A DNA stretch of 64,000 nt from Limnephilus marmoratus (GCA_917880885.1 OU862913.1:39713460-39777459), one strand, 5' to 3'. Counted from the stretch's first letter, positions 45,413-57,503 are shown. Numbers and translations: made by a program. Notes: a model not told the origin generated them from the letters alone.

Positions 45413-45830
45413 CGTCTACTAATATCTACAGGAATTCCAAAAACTGAAAAAATCGAACTAATATCTATGGGAACCAAAGTGTTGACGAATATCTACAGCT
45501 CAAACTGTTGACTAATATCTATGAGAACCAAAGTATTGACTAATATCTACAGCACTTGCAGAAGTTGGCTTTGCAATTATGTATAGCATATTGGAATAAC
45601 GTAATATTGCGTATGCAGATTAAAAAACTTAATTTATTTAAGTATGTACGTAAAAATCCCTAATATCGGACTATTGGACACATTTAGCTGATTAGTCCAA
45701 CCTACGCTCTGTAGATATTAGTTCAACATACGCTCTGTAGATATTAATCAACACTCTGAAGTTCGTAGATATTAGTTCAACATATGAGCTGTAGATATTC
45801 GTCAGACATACAGGCTGTAGATATTATTAT
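45413..45830. repeat. Foldback-like array: five direct and five inverted ~26-bp repeats
   Basis: aatatctacag or aatatctatgg starts at 45421, 45460, 45488, 45514 and 45542. The reverse complement, ctgtagatatt or a close variant, starts at 45709, 45735, 45764, 45789 and 45815. The step is about 26 bases on both arms, and the longer unit reads ttgactaatatctacag. An unrelated spacer of about 155 bases separates the arms. Foldback transposons have terminal arms built of tandem short repeats, so this may be one; no target duplication was found. Confidence 0.8.
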
Positions 45831-46084
45831 CTGGAGTCAATCTAGCCCGCAAAGTTTATTTCGTGGCAAATGAGATTGAACTAAGAAGGAGTTTGACTAA
45901 TTAAGAACTCACTTTTAGAATATTATTGTGGACATTGATATTTTAAAAAGCTTGTGATTAATTGTATATGGCTCGTAAAACTATTTTTTATTTATCTAAC
46001 GACGCGAAATTTTATCCTTAACATTATTGCATTTAAAACTCATTTTCGTTAAAATGGTCGTTTGCACAATTAAGAACTCGGGCG

Positions 46085-46520
46085 ACGATGACCTCCACGC
46101 TGGAGACCCTGAGAAAAATAATTACCCTCAGCGCCTATGTCATCTTAGGGGATGCCGTGTGGAGGGTTTTTTAAAGAACACAAAGAAATTCTGGGAAGGA
46201 AATAGGTATAAGGGGTGTGTATGGTCAGTGTGTTCAGGAGTGACGGACGTATGAATCCATCCCTCCCACTGCGTTGCAAAGCGATGAGTCGAGGGATTCT
46301 AGCTGGAGAGATCAAAAAGTCATTCTCGATCCGGCCCGCCACGCAGCAGGTGGTAAGGTACATTGGCCGCCAAAACCTTGACAAACCTCCCCCCATGAAG
46401 CCGAGTACCACTGTCAAGCCATCGAACATGGCGAACCACTTTAGATGACCTATGGCAGAGGTATTGGTTCTCCAACAAATCGTTCCCGGGGTGGCGGTTT
46501 CCATACCCTAACCTCAAAAT
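46085..46520 (+). repeat. R1 repeat
   Basis: Near full-length: gaccctgagaaaaataatta, catcttaggggatgcc, gtgttcaggagtgacggacg, gatccggcccgccacgcag, gacctatggcagaggt and ccggggtggcggtttccata in order. Confidence 0.78.
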
Positions 46521-46614
46521 TACACCACTTGCTTCACAGTTGAGACACTTGTGTGGTACTCATGCAAAAAAAACTTCAGTTACACCGTCAAACATAATTT
46601 CACCACACGTACTC

Positions 46615-46795
46615 CTCAAGCCAAGTGTGCCAAGACCGAGTTGTTTGGCGGTCCGTCCTCTCTGCCTACCCCTGCGGGGAAACGGCGTGTTGGTTAGTTA
46701 GTTAGTTACTCCTTCATCCTTCCTCTGCCAGTACCACGCCTCTCTGCCGTGCATCAGGGTTGATATCAGTACTCCATTGTGGACTGCTAACGAGA
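46615..46795 (-). mobile_element. Short LINE fragment
   Basis: Antisense pieces gaccgagttgtttggcggt, ctgcctacccctgcgggg and ctccattgtggactgctaac match the LINE at 17640-18570. Confidence 0.6.
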
Positions 46796-46844
46796 TAATT
46801 TTTTTTTATCTTTTGTAAGAAAGTGAAAATATTTCGGCTTTTTT

Positions 46845-47140
46845 AATTTTTATATGAATACAGCACAAGAGTTCCAACTGCTCCCGTATGAAGCCAGCGA
46901 GACTATGGCATCCCCAATTGGGATATGTTGTGAGACTGAAGGTAGTTTGGAGAGAAAGGAGATGGGGAAGAGGAAGGTGGGGAAGTACCTGGCTATTCAG
47001 ATCACTAAACACGGCTAAAGCCATTTCAACATTTCAATTCTGAATGGTGGTCTTATACCAGCGCGATGTTAAGAGTATCTTCCACTCTGGAAAGTTCCTC
47101 AAATATACTATAACTAAACTAATCGTGAAATAACACAGAT
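46845..47140 (+). repeat. R2 repeat
   Basis: Blocks: gactatggcatccccaattg, gggaagaggaaggtgggga, accaaacacggctaaagcc-type, gaatggtggt and agagtatcttccactctgga. The same series recurs at 49395-49590, 50117-50300, 57625-57905 and 63862-64000. Family unknown; possibly a SINE. Confidence 0.7.
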
Positions 47141-47753
47141 TAATTAAAAGTTTTTTTTTTATTTAAATAAAACAAACATCGAAGTTGCATTCCCATGAGT
47201 TATCAAAACTCATTAAGGGATACCAATTGGTACTTTTGAAAAGTTAAACCCAACCCAACTCAATATGCAGACTATTATAACCACTCATTTGATTTATGTG
47301 CTGTTGGTGTCAAAAAGTTAAAATAAAGTATCCTCCATGATGGACTATAGAAATGCATTAAAAAACAAAATCAGGAAAATACAATAAATGGTTCGGGCTC
47401 AAAAATATACAAACCTAATACAAGATGTTTACATACAAAATACATGACAAGATTTAAAAAAGATATAAACTGCGCCCATCATATCTGGAATAATATTAAT
47501 AATAATACAAGTTGTTCCTAAAAGAACAAATTAGCCTGAAGGGTTAAGATATTAAAGATGTTACTCTCAATTTGGGAACAACTGGAGTAAAGAAAAAAGG
47601 GGGAATAAGTATGATTTATTGGACTATTTTCCATGCATTTGCCAACGTTATCAATACATCAAAATAAGCGATATTAACACAATGTTATAATACAATTTCC
47701 CTCTGTCAATATTAACATTGGAGGGGACCCCACCACTTTCCTAAAGGCGTTAA
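47141..47753. other. AT-rich DNA, nothing recognised
   Basis: No long frame and no repeat match noticed. Confidence 0.35.
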
Positions 47754-48424
47754 AAGGAAACATATCTGTACCCGAGAAGCATACGGATGCAAGACCAAAA
47801 TTTGAAGAAATGAGTTTTTGACGCAGACTCGAAGTAAATAATCATGTTTATCAGTGGCAGAAAGATACAGGTCCTATCATGAAGAAAATAAAGGATTTTC
47901 AAAATTGCATATGGATGCAACTACCACGTTGCAACAACTTTCTTAGAAGCAGAAGGATGTACCATGGACTTGCATCTTTATGATTTAGTTGCATTTTGAG
48001 TATTATGACTCATTCCTACGTATTATGAAGTATTATGACTCAAATTATACATTACTACCCTTTATATTAAAGTAAACAATTCTTAAACATTAATCCTTTC
48101 ATAATATACCACATGTCATAACAAAATATTCCACTTCATTTAGAAGCAGGAGGACTCAAGTCCGTGTTTTTGTTTGACTCAAGTCAGCGTTTTATTTTAA
48201 ACAATCTTTTTAAATGCTTACATATAAAATATTTCGTTTTATTTGCTCGTTTTTAAATCAAAACTAATTGATTTAATAATAAAAAAATATATATATCTAT
48301 CAGCAAGGATATCCGAAGAAGTTATGAGACCTTAATTAGAGAAAAAATAGTTTTTTGGCTCTCCTGAACATTTACCTTTTTGGACTTGCATCCGTATGCT
48401 TCTCGGGTACAGATATGGTTTCCT
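47754..48424. mobile_element. Short element with perfect 33-bp inverted arms
   Basis: 47761-47793 (starting catatctgtacccgagaagc) is the exact reverse complement of 48385-48417. The match extends less perfectly outward to aaggaaa/tttcctcc and inward through ccaaaa. The interior is AT-rich without a coding frame. It looks like a MITE of unknown superfamily; no target duplication is clear. Confidence 0.8.
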
Positions 48425-48639
48425 CCTTCACCGCACACGTCAAGACTCTACTTTTTTATTGAACAAAGCTACATTTATTTGAACGACTCTAGACCCTCCA
48501 ATGTCCATGCATACGGGGTTAGTAAGCAGTATGCAAATACTTACATTAATATTATACAAAAGATAAATAGAAGTCAATATTGACAATATTACTTATGAGT
48601 AACATACATACATACCATATTAATAAAATTATACTAACA

Positions 48640-49390
48640 CGCAAAAACGAGATTCAAGACCTTGGCGTGATTTTTTAAGCAAATCTCTCTTTCAAATCTC
48701 ACATATCAGACACTGTCTCCCGCGCGAACAAAATGCTCGGATTTGTTCTTCGTAATGCGAGATCATTTACTAATGGAATTGCAATACGAAGAACATATGA
48801 AGCACTTGTCCGCAGCATCCTGGAATACAGCTCCATTATTTGGGCACCCTCTAAACAAAACCATATCCTAGAAATAGAAAAAGTTCAAAAAAGGTTTATG
48901 CGTTACCTGTATATGATTGAATATACATACTACCCATTCCTGTATCCATCGTTGTTCTTAACAGGAATGCTCGATCTTAATACTTTAGAAGCCCGCCGTA
49001 AAATATTTTTGGAGAAACATTTTTTCAAGCTGATCTCCGGTACTGTACTGAATCCACCTATGTTGAAGGAGATTAACCTATATGTCCCTAACGCGTATAC
49101 TCGTGGGACATCCCACACACTTCTTATGCTTCGAAAGCCAGAATTTCTTCCTTTCAGAATGCCCCATTAAATAGAGAAATTCAACTGCTTAACGATTCTG
49201 CATTGAGCATATTGACATCTTCAATGTTACCTATAGAGAGTTCAGTAACTATCTTTTGATATATGTCTCAACATAGTGAAACTGCCCCCTTGGCCTTTTT
49301 TTCTCTTATATTTTGTAATCTTCTCCGTAATAATTTGGTGTACCTATAACTGTTTTATGGAGAACCTGAAAAAATAAATAAATAAATACA
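48640..49390 (+). mobile_element. 5'-truncated jockey/CR1-type LINE
   Basis: A frame with one stop reads EIQDLGVIF, then an open 145-codon piece (48733-49170): MLGFVLRNARSFTNGIAI, YEALVRSILEYSSIIW, VQKRFMRYLY. The 3' UTR ends in an AAATA repeat (about 49370-49389). It holds only the C-terminal tail of ORF2. Confidence 0.83.
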
Positions 49391-49394
49391 TTAA

Positions 49395-49992
49395 AAAGGT
49401 GCCAACAGGCCCAACTGCTTTAAACAATCTGGAGCCATGGCTATGACGCCATGAGACTATGGCGTCCACGATTGGGGTATGCTGTGAGGCTGAAGGTAGT
49501 GTGGAGGAGAAGGAGATAGGGAGAGGAAGGTGGGAAAGTTCCTGCACATTCAGATCCAGTTACCAAACACGGCTAAAGCCATTTCATAGAATGTTAAAAA
49601 AAAATTACGCGTCAAGAGACCCTGAGGTAAAAAAATCCACGGAATCTTTGTTATCTTTGGAGATGCTGTGTGGAGGGCATTCATAAGGAAAAAGGTATGC
49701 AGTGAGTGAGTGACGGACGTGTGAATCCACCCCTCTCATTGCTGTGCAAAGTGACGGGTCGAGAGAGTCCGGTTGGAGGGGTCTAAAAATCACCACTCAA
49801 AAAGTATCTCCTGATCCGGCCCGCCACGCAGTAAGTGGGCAGATGCATCCGCCGATACCAAAGTAAACCTAGGCACCCCTGCTACGTCACCAAACGTAGC
49901 GAACCATATGAAGTGACCTATGGCAAAGGTGTGGGTATCCCATAAATGGTTCCCAGCGCGGCGGTACCCATACCCGCCTCCCAAATTGGAAG
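49395..49992 (+). repeat. R2 fragment followed by an R1 repeat
   Basis: R2 blocks end at ctaaagccatttca near 49588. R1 then runs from gagaccctgaggtaaa to cccatacccgcctcccaaat near 49990, including gtgagtgacggacgtgtgaa and gatccggcccgccacgcag. Confidence 0.72.
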
Positions 49993-50116
49993 AATGGTTG
50001 TCGTTCACCAGGGCAATACTGGCTTTACTTTAACTCTTTTGGAATATGCCGCAAATATTGTGTGCATCTTTCAATTTTAATCAATAAATTAAATTAAAAC
50101 TTAATTATCAATTGTT

Positions 50117-50300
50117 CCCAACCCTCTAGAGCCAGTGAGACTATGGCATCCCCAATTCTTAAGATATGCTTTGATATTGAAGGTAGCAATGACGGGAAGA
50201 GGACGGTGTTCAAGTACCCAGATTATCCTATCAGGTCACCAAACACGGCTAAAGCCATTTCTAACAAATTTTCACTTCCGATTTCACCAGGCTGTAATGT
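50117..50300 (+). repeat. R2 repeat fragment
   Basis: gccagtgagactatggcatc, then a diverged middle, then caccaaacacggctaaagcc. Confidence 0.68.
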
Positions 50301-50317
50301 GTTATTTAAAAAGCTTT

Positions 50318-53080
50318 TTTTACATTAGCTCCACACAGGAGGTCCTAAAGAAAATAATTCCCATCAGGTCCTATTTCATCTTTGGGGATGATGTGTGGTG
50401 GGTCATTTTAAGGGGAGGAAGGAGAGGAAGCAGTGGGAAGGAAAAAGGTATGAGGGGTGGGTAGGAATCTGGAGGTCAATGTGTCCAGGTGCGACGGTTC
50501 AACGAAATAATCCCGTCTCGTCCTGCTGGATAGATCTACGGCCTCAACCAGTCTCTCCCGATCTGACCTGCCACACAGTTGGTGGGCAGACGCATCCACC
50601 GACAAGATCCGGACAAACCTCACCCCATGAACACAGGCACCCCTGCTAAGTCAGCAAACGTAGCAAACCACTTGGGGTGACCTATGATAGAGGTGTTGGT
50701 AATTCAATAAATGGTTCCCGGGGTGGCGGTACCTCAGTGGCGTAGCGTGGGTTTCGGCCGCCCGGGGCGGAGGAAAATTTTGCCGCCCCCCCCCCCTAAC
50801 ATCTACAGGTACTTTTTTAAGGGGGGGGGGGTATATATCCTATTTTTTTATGCCGATTTTTATAATCCTATGTGCCAAGTACTCTTCCAATAAAATCATG
50901 CTAATACATAAATTCTACTACAAAAGTTATATATAACTGCTCTCAGAAATCGAGAATAGTATGCCTGTAAATTTCGCATCTTTATCACGCATTCGTATGG
51001 AATGCAATGCTTCACTTGGTACTCGATGAATCGGCAACTTATCGATACATTGATAACACAAAACTGGTTTAAATTAAAATAAATATGCGGTTTATCGAAA
51101 CTACACTCAGAACATAAAAATGGTTTTAATTACAACTGTATGTGGTGAATTAAAGCTACACTCAGAACATGAAAATGGTTTTTCTTTAATTCTGCTGGCA
51201 ATTACATTCTGAACATAAAACTGGTTTAAATTAAATCTTTACGCGGTGAATTAAAACTACACTCAAAACATGAAAAGCGTTTTTCTTTGACTCTGCCGGC
51301 ATTTACATTCTGAACACAAAACTGGTTTTAATTAAATCTGTTTGTGGTGAATTAAAACTACACTCAGAACATCGGGGTGGAGGAAAATTTCGGCGCTCCT
51401 TTATTTGGGTACTTCAAGCGGTGTGGGGGGGGGGGGGGTTGTAAATGGTAATCCTATTTTTTATTACGACCTATTTATATACGAGCCGGATTTTTTTAAT
51501 AATCACATTTGACGAGTATTCTTTCAACGAAAATCATGTATATAAATTCTACTCCAAAGTTGATTGATTGATACTGCGTTAGTCCCCAAACAATAGTTAC
51601 ACACGCAACAATCAATTACTCAGAATTTCACAGCATTATGTAACTCAAATGTAAATCTTCATTCGATGCAGGATGAATCTGCAACTCGTTATTTAATTTA
51701 TCGCTGTACTCTGAACACAAATCCAGTTTGTACGCGGTGAATTACACTCAGAACACGAAAATGGTTTTTCTTTAATTCTGGCAGCATATACATAGTCTGC
51801 AAATAGAATATTATAACTGAAGTTCGAATAAGAGGATGTTTTCCTTCGAAATGTGTCAACAGATGAATCAACTGGAAATTTACATTCTCAACACAAAATT
51901 GGTTTGAATTAAGTCTGTATGCGGCGAATTAAAAGTACACTCAGAACACGAATATGGTTTTTCTTTGATTCTGGCAGCACATACAGAGTCTGCAACTAGA
52001 ATTTAATAACTGAACTTCGAATAAGATAATGTTTTCCTTTGAATTGTGTCAGCAGATGAATTCTCAAATGGAATTTTACATTCTGAAAACTGGTTTAACC
52101 CTTCGAATAATAAGAAAAAAATATCTAAAAACTTTTGCCTGTCAATGTTTGCGCACAAAATTTCCGGTTCTTCCCATGCAATGTTCCTTTTTATTAAAAC
52201 AAAACTGTTCTAAAATCTAGACAAGGTAATTTTTCCGAAGTGCTTATTAGAACATTATTGTTTCTAAACATTAAAATTTTCAAATTGGAAATGTGAATTG
52301 GCTCAAAAATACACGCCTGGCAATATACGAATTAAAGTACCTACAATAGAATAAACTTAAAATTTTAAATACAGATTCCTTTTCTTAAAAAAAATGTTAT
52401 AAAACTGTATCTTAACTTTTTATCGCAATCACAAATTTATTTAAAATTAAATGTGTGGGACATAATTTCACAATTTTATTTTAAAATCAAATGTGTGGGA
52501 TAATTTGCGTCTCCTGTGATTAGACGGGTCAAATTAAATCTGCATTTGCCGAATTAAAACTACACTCAGAAAATTATAATGGTTTCTCTTTGATTCTGGC
52601 AGCACATACATAATCTACAACTAGAATTTTATAACTGCACTTCGAATAAAATAATGGTCTCCTTCGAAATGTATCAGCAGATGAATACACAACTGAAATT
52701 CATTCGTTAATACATTCTGAACACAATTCTGGTTTTAATTCGGAGTGAATCTGTTTGAGAGTTATCAGCTTTAATTAGTATTACTCTCATAATATGCGTA
52801 CGGTTTTTCTACGAATTGCAGCTTAAAAAAATATAGTTATTGATATTTTCAATGAATTAAAAAAAAAGAGTTGGATTCGTAAACGAAAGGATCGTAGAAC
52901 ATGTTCAAATAATAATTTGAAGTGGTTTAAATTTTTCCAAGATAATGTTATTATTTATTGTGAAAATTTGCCGCCCCCCTTAAAAGTGCCGCCCGGGGCG
53001 GGCCGCCCCCCCCCCCCCGCCCCCCCCCCCGCGCTACGACACTGCGGTACCTATAACCGCCTTCCAAATTGAAACTATAA
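50318..53080 (+). repeat. R1 repeat split by a hAT element
   Basis: R1 runs from ttttacattagctccacaca to gggtggcggtacct (50734), and resumes at 53045 with cggtacctataaccgccttc. The host R1 gives the empty-site expectation for the hAT insertion. Confidence 0.83.
50735..53044. mobile_element. hAT-type non-autonomous transposon, second copy
   Basis: 2310 bases, same family as 12270-14074: starts cagtggcgtagcgtggg and ends gcgctacgacactg, with the 8-bp duplication CGGTACCT (50727-50734 and 53045-53052). The left part carries extra copies of the internal ctacactcagaacat subrepeat, and a second poly-G block lies at about 51423-51437. It has no transposase frame. Confidence 0.92.
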
Positions 53081-53086
53081 TATAGA

Positions 53087-53407
53087 AACACAATTTGGGA
53101 GACGGAAATGAGTACCGCCGCCCCAGGAACCTTTATTGAATAACCAACACCTCTGCCATAGGTCACCCCAAGTGGTTCGCTACGTTTAGTGATTTAGCAG
53201 GGGTGCCCGGGTTTATGGGATGAGGTTTGTCTAGGTCTTGGAGGCGGATGACCAGGACACACTGAACTCCACCCCTTAAACCCTTTTCCTTCCCAGAACT
53301 CTCCTTTCCTTAAAAAAAACCCTCCACACAGCATCCCCAAAGATGACATAGGCCCTGAGAGAAATCATTTTCCTCAGGGCCTCCTGTGTGGGCCTCATGT
53401 AAAAAAG
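53087..53407 (-). repeat. R1 repeat, internally shortened
   Basis: It runs from cacaatttgggagacgg through ggggtgcccgggttta and gatgaccaggacacactga to ggcctcctgtgtggg and an A-run. It faces the R1 copy ending at 53080, giving a head-to-head pair. Confidence 0.75.
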
Positions 53408-53960
53408 AAACATTTAAAATATACTGATTTCAAAGTAATTAATTTAATTGGTCTGTCTGTCTGGTCTAGCAGTCAAGGTCTTATGTTAATTTTGAGACAT
53501 AATTTTCCGTTCAAATTGATTTATGTCACACTTCTGTGTATTTCACTTACGGTGGATCACCCTAATTTACACAGTAAATATAAACACATTTAAAATACTT
53601 ATTTGAGGGGAATTATTGCTGCACCGACCGCCATATATATTCTTTTATCATCAACAAATACGGATAATGTCATCGATCAGCTGATTTATGGCGGCCATCT
53701 TGGGGCGGGGCCGTAAAACTGTCATGGAGGAGGGGAGTTGGTGGGAATACTGTAAATCAATGAATAAAATATGTTATTAGGTAGGTGCTTAGTGTATTAA
53801 ATACAATGTGTTTTATTGAGTGGTTTCACAAAAACGATAATGAATAATGACTATAATAACAGAATATTCTCCGATGACGATGATGATAACAATTATTATA
53901 AGCAATAAACACTCAGCCTGAAACACTCATCTACATTGGAAAAATCTTCCGAGAAACGAT

Positions 53961-54034
53961 ACATGCCGCCAAAGGGTCTTGAACCCGTGTCCTTTTGATT
54001 GCCGGTCAGGTGCTCTACCACTGAGCTCTATCAG
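53961..54034 (-). repeat. tRNA-like sequence
   Basis: The minus strand has an A-box-like gctcagtggtagagc and a B-box ggttcaagacc with spacing close to a tRNA. The acceptor arms do not pair, and the anticodon loop (ccggcaa) lacks the usual T33. A functional tRNA is unlikely; a tRNA pseudogene or SINE head fits better. Confidence 0.55.
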
Positions 54035-54039
54035 CTTAT

Positions 54040-54483
54040 CTAATACCTGCCAAATAATTCAATATATACTAGTGTTTCATTCAACAATTACTTCTTATTA
54101 CATTTTGTTGCACATTATTTACTGCACAAAAATTAAGTTGGTTGTTTTCAGGTGGAAAATGCATAAAAATCTTTTCTTAAACGTTAGTTTATCAATTAAA
54201 AATAATAATTACGATGATGATCATAAGCGCTTTTATTATTTTAGTGACGATTTGCGACTACGGTACCGTGACGGCATAAAAAAGACAATAACATACATTC
54301 CTTATTACAATAATGCTGCAGCCCTTTCAAAAGATGAGATACACAATGTATCTGTTTGCTACAAAGGAAAAAAAGATATCATTTTCTTGCATCTCTCTCA
54401 TACACAGTGACGTCTCCGTAGACCTCTAAGATACTTAAGGAAGTGACGATATTTTTGAAAGTATGGAATATAGTTACAAAGAT
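54040..54483. other. Intergenic, nothing recognised
   Basis: A 143-codon frame (53979-54410, plus) overlaps the tRNA-like sequence and has no domain. It is probably chance. Confidence 0.35.
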
Positions 54484-55027
54484 AGTATTTTATTTTATTT
54501 ATTAATTTTATTTTAGTAATTTGTACATTTAAGTTTACAATTTTCTAATTAATTATAATATTTCATATTGCAGACAAAATTTTATGTAGTTTGATATAGC
54601 TCCTACAATATGTCTTGAACTTTCCAATTGGTGTGGACTTTAAAGTTTCTGGTAGTTTGTTATAAAACTTCATCCCTTTGTTCAGTAAACTGTTCTGCGT
54701 ATTCGCCTTGTCCTTTTTTTGAAGCCTGATTTCCTTGCACGTCCTTGTGTTATGTCTGGCAATGTCCTTGTTGAATATAATTTTATTTGAAAAGTATTTT
54801 GGTAAAATGTTGTTAATTATTTTATGTATAAATATCATCGTATTCAAGGTTAGCATCTGTTTCACGGTTAGCCAATTCAGTTCTTTTAACATTTTGTTTA
54901 CTTTTGAAAATCTATTTTGCCGTAGTATTATTCTCATTGCCCTGTTTTGGAGAATTTGAAACTTATTTTGTTCTCGTTCGTTACATAGGAAAAGGATATT
55001 GAAGTGTAGGTGAATCCAAAAATTCAA
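54484..55027 (-). mobile_element. LINE ORF2 C-terminal fragment
   Basis: 154 open codons (55027-54563): ILFLCNEREQNKFQILQNR, AMRIILRQNRFSKVNK, then KGMKFYNKLPETLKSTPIG. The same tail, with a frameshift, is at 62180-62770. The 3' end is a T-rich ATTTT series on the plus strand near 54485. Confidence 0.82.
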
Positions 55028-55029
55028 AA

Positions 55030-55320
55030 ATGTTAAATGTCAATGCGCTGATGGTTTTGCTTTTGTTCAACATCTAATGCTGCAGCTCTTTCTTTCACAC
55101 TAAATAACAATAGTAGAAAATGAGACAAACGTTGAACCTTTGCCTGCAACCCCCAAAAGAAACTCATTATCATACATCTCCCTCACACTTAATAATATAT
55201 TTTTGTTTCATCAAAAGGAAAAAAAAAATTACTCCTTTGAAGGAAACAGTCAGGCATATTTTGTGTGTATCATCTTTTGTCTCATCATTATTTAATGTGT
55301 AAGAAAGAGCTGCAGCATTA
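55030..55320 (+). mobile_element. Helitron-related fragment
   Basis: gtcaaatgtcaatgcgctga, gcagctctttctttcacac and agtagaaaatgagacaaacg match the region just upstream of the Rep remnant at 28150-28260. Confidence 0.5.
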
Positions 55321-55799
55321 CAGCGAAAAGAAACGTATGTTTGTTTTCTTTTTTTGCCGTCTCAGTACCGTAATCGTTAGATCGTCGTTGAGGGAGAGCT
55401 TTTGACCCCTCCAGCAGGTCCCTCTCGGAACATCGCTTTGCACCGCATTGGAAGGAATGAATTCGTACGTGCGTTACTCCTGGACACCCCAGATTCAAAA
55501 ATGACATAGGACCTGTCGATTTTTTTTTCTTTTGCATACAGGGTACTAAGGGACGTACTTAACTTACTGTAACCAGTGATTCCTGATATTATTTTGAGTA
55601 AAAAACGTAATGAAAATTTGATCTCTCAAAATTTAAAAAAAAAATCTTCCTCATAGATTCACTGGTAACTCAGCCGAGTAACCGCTAAACCTCTTACCTA
55701 ACCCCGAACTGTCCAATACCTACTATTTTTTTAAGGTTTTGTAGAAAAAAAAATCAAAAATGTAACCGGAGACAAAATTTCATTCACATTAACTCCAAA
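55321..55799. other. Mixed low-copy DNA, R1-like traces
   Basis: Scattered R1-like words in minus orientation (tttgcaccgca, ttcgtacgtgcgttactcct, near 55437-55485) followed by unassigned AT-rich DNA. Confidence 0.4.
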
Positions 55800-56345
55800 T
55801 AAAGTCAGTGTTCAGGGAATGTCCAGGAATAACGGAAGTGTGAATCCATTCCTCCCACTGCGGTGCAAGACGAAGTTTCAAGACAGTTCCGAGAAGTTCC
55901 GAGACAGTTCCGAGATAATTTATTAAATAATTAAAACAATGTGTAAATACTATAAAACAACAATACGTATGAGCATGTATATGTACAAATATGCATATAT
56001 TTTTATCTTTTTATATACATACATATCTTTGTTCATACATATCTTTTTAATAAATGTAATATGTTATTTACCCGCCTCGGAACAGACTCTGCCTAGTGAG
56101 GTTGGTAAAAAAAAACTGTGTACTCACATAAATGAAAATAAAATAAACGCCCGGGTTGCCGGCACTGAAATTGAATTGAGTCCTGCTGGAGAGGTCAAAA
56201 GGTCTCACTCAAACAGTTTCTCCTGATCCGGCCTGCCACGCAGTCGGTGGGCAGACGCAACGGCCCCTAAGACCTAGACAAACCTCACCCGGACTCCCCT
56301 GCTAGATAAGCAAACGTATTAAACCACTTAGGGAGACCTATGATC
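55800..56345 (+). repeat. R1 repeat fragments with an insertion
   Basis: The R1 middle (caggaataacggaagtgtga, ccattcctcccactgcggtg) stops near 55890 and resumes at about 56170 (gtcctgctggagaggtcaaa, gatccggcctgccacgcag). The AT-rich block between has no recognised identity. Confidence 0.62.
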
Positions 56346-56360
56346 TCTACATCTCTATCT

Positions 56361-56560
56361 TCTCTACATATTATAAATTAAAGTCCTCCGCATCATCTGT
56401 CTGTCTGTTCGCGATTAACTCAAAAACTACTGAACGGATTTTCATGCGGTTTTCACTAATAGATAGAGTGATTCGTGGGGAAGGTTTAAGTGCATAATTT
56501 GTTGAGGATTTGTGTAAATTGGTTGAAACAGAGCGATAATTAGATTGTTAGAAGTGTCGG
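56361..56560 (+). mobile_element. Helitron 5'-end fragment
   Basis: Starts tctctacatattataaatta, then tctgttcgcgattaactca and acggattttcatgcggtttt. Confidence 0.68.
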
Positions 56561-57351
56561 AAAAAGTCGGGCCGCCTGGGAGTTTTCATTAAAAACACTG
56601 CCTAATTCCTTTAAGATATAACAAAACAATGCATAGTGGAATATTCCTCCTTTATAGATCTACATAAAAGTCCGCGAGGGCATAATATATCTATCTTTTA
56701 CGGATAGCTTATATTATACACATCATGGGCGTAGCCAGGGAGGAGGGTTTGGGGGTTCAAACCCCCCCTGAAAAGTTAAAATATCAACATCAATAATATT
56801 AAAATAAGGAGAGTTAAGAGAATGTTATTTGTAACAAACACTGACATTTCAAAATGATATTATGTATCTAAAAAGATAAATGGGGACCTCTGAAATAAAA
56901 TAATTTAACTTTTAAGATCCGTTTTTTCGGTGAATGCGGTTGATTTTTTTTGGAATTCCGTTTCTAATTTCCGTTTCTAATCAGTGGTAAGTGTATACGT
57001 ACTTTGAAATTATTATTTTACTTAGCAACAAGTGTTAAATAAACATATATCAGGATTAGTGTTACAGACAGGTGTTAGTGTATTATGATTAGTGTTACAG
57101 TCAGTCAGCATAAATGTGATTATTAGAATAATTTGACTGCTTAAAATGTTTTAACATGTACTACTAACGTTTATTATGTATTTTGTTTGAAAAGTTTTAT
57201 TTTCTATACACATTTATGTACGCCCGTGATACACATTGGTCACGTACAATGCGGTAATTGAAAAGTTAGATAGATACAGTATTAATTAATCTTTATCAAC
57301 TTAAATACGTTAGTTAGCATTTCATGCATATTATTATAATCTTTCGCACCA
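56561..57351. other. Unassigned DNA
   Basis: At 56725 a stretch reads catgggcgtagccagggagg and then caaaccccccctgaaaa, reminiscent of other TIR-element termini. No inverted partner was found. Direct near-repeats of gattagtgttacag occur at 57053 and 57086. Confidence 0.35.
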
Positions 57352-57503
57352 TCTCTACGTATTTTAAATTAAATTCCTCCGCGGCGTCTGTCTGTCTCTT
57401 CGCGATAAACTCAAAGATGAAGGTGGTTATAAAGGTTGGATAACCACCCAGTAGATGGCGTTGTGTTTAGTTAGCCACAGAAACGCGTGGTTGGGTCAGC
57501 TAA
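57352..57503 (+). mobile_element. Complete 152-bp mini-Helitron
   Basis: It starts TCTCTACGTATT directly after A and ends gggtcagCTAA directly before T, the expected A|T insertion of Helitrons. ccac and gtgg near the 3' end can form a small hairpin. The interior keeps only ctgtctgtctcttcgcgata and gttgtgtttagttagccaca. Confidence 0.8.

Noticed and set aside
46145..46504. Open frames with a repeated sequence theme (CHLLRGGPDRE-like) at several R1 loci, including 50408-50623 and 63201-63470.
   Set aside because: They are readings of the R1 repeat in different frames; no copy keeps a longer common frame.
53961..54034. A functional tRNA gene.
   Set aside because: A and B boxes are present, but the acceptor stem does not pair and the anticodon loop lacks T33.
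53979..54410. 143-codon plus-strand frame.
   Set aside because: Its start is antisense to the tRNA-like sequence, the rest is AT-rich, and no domain is visible.
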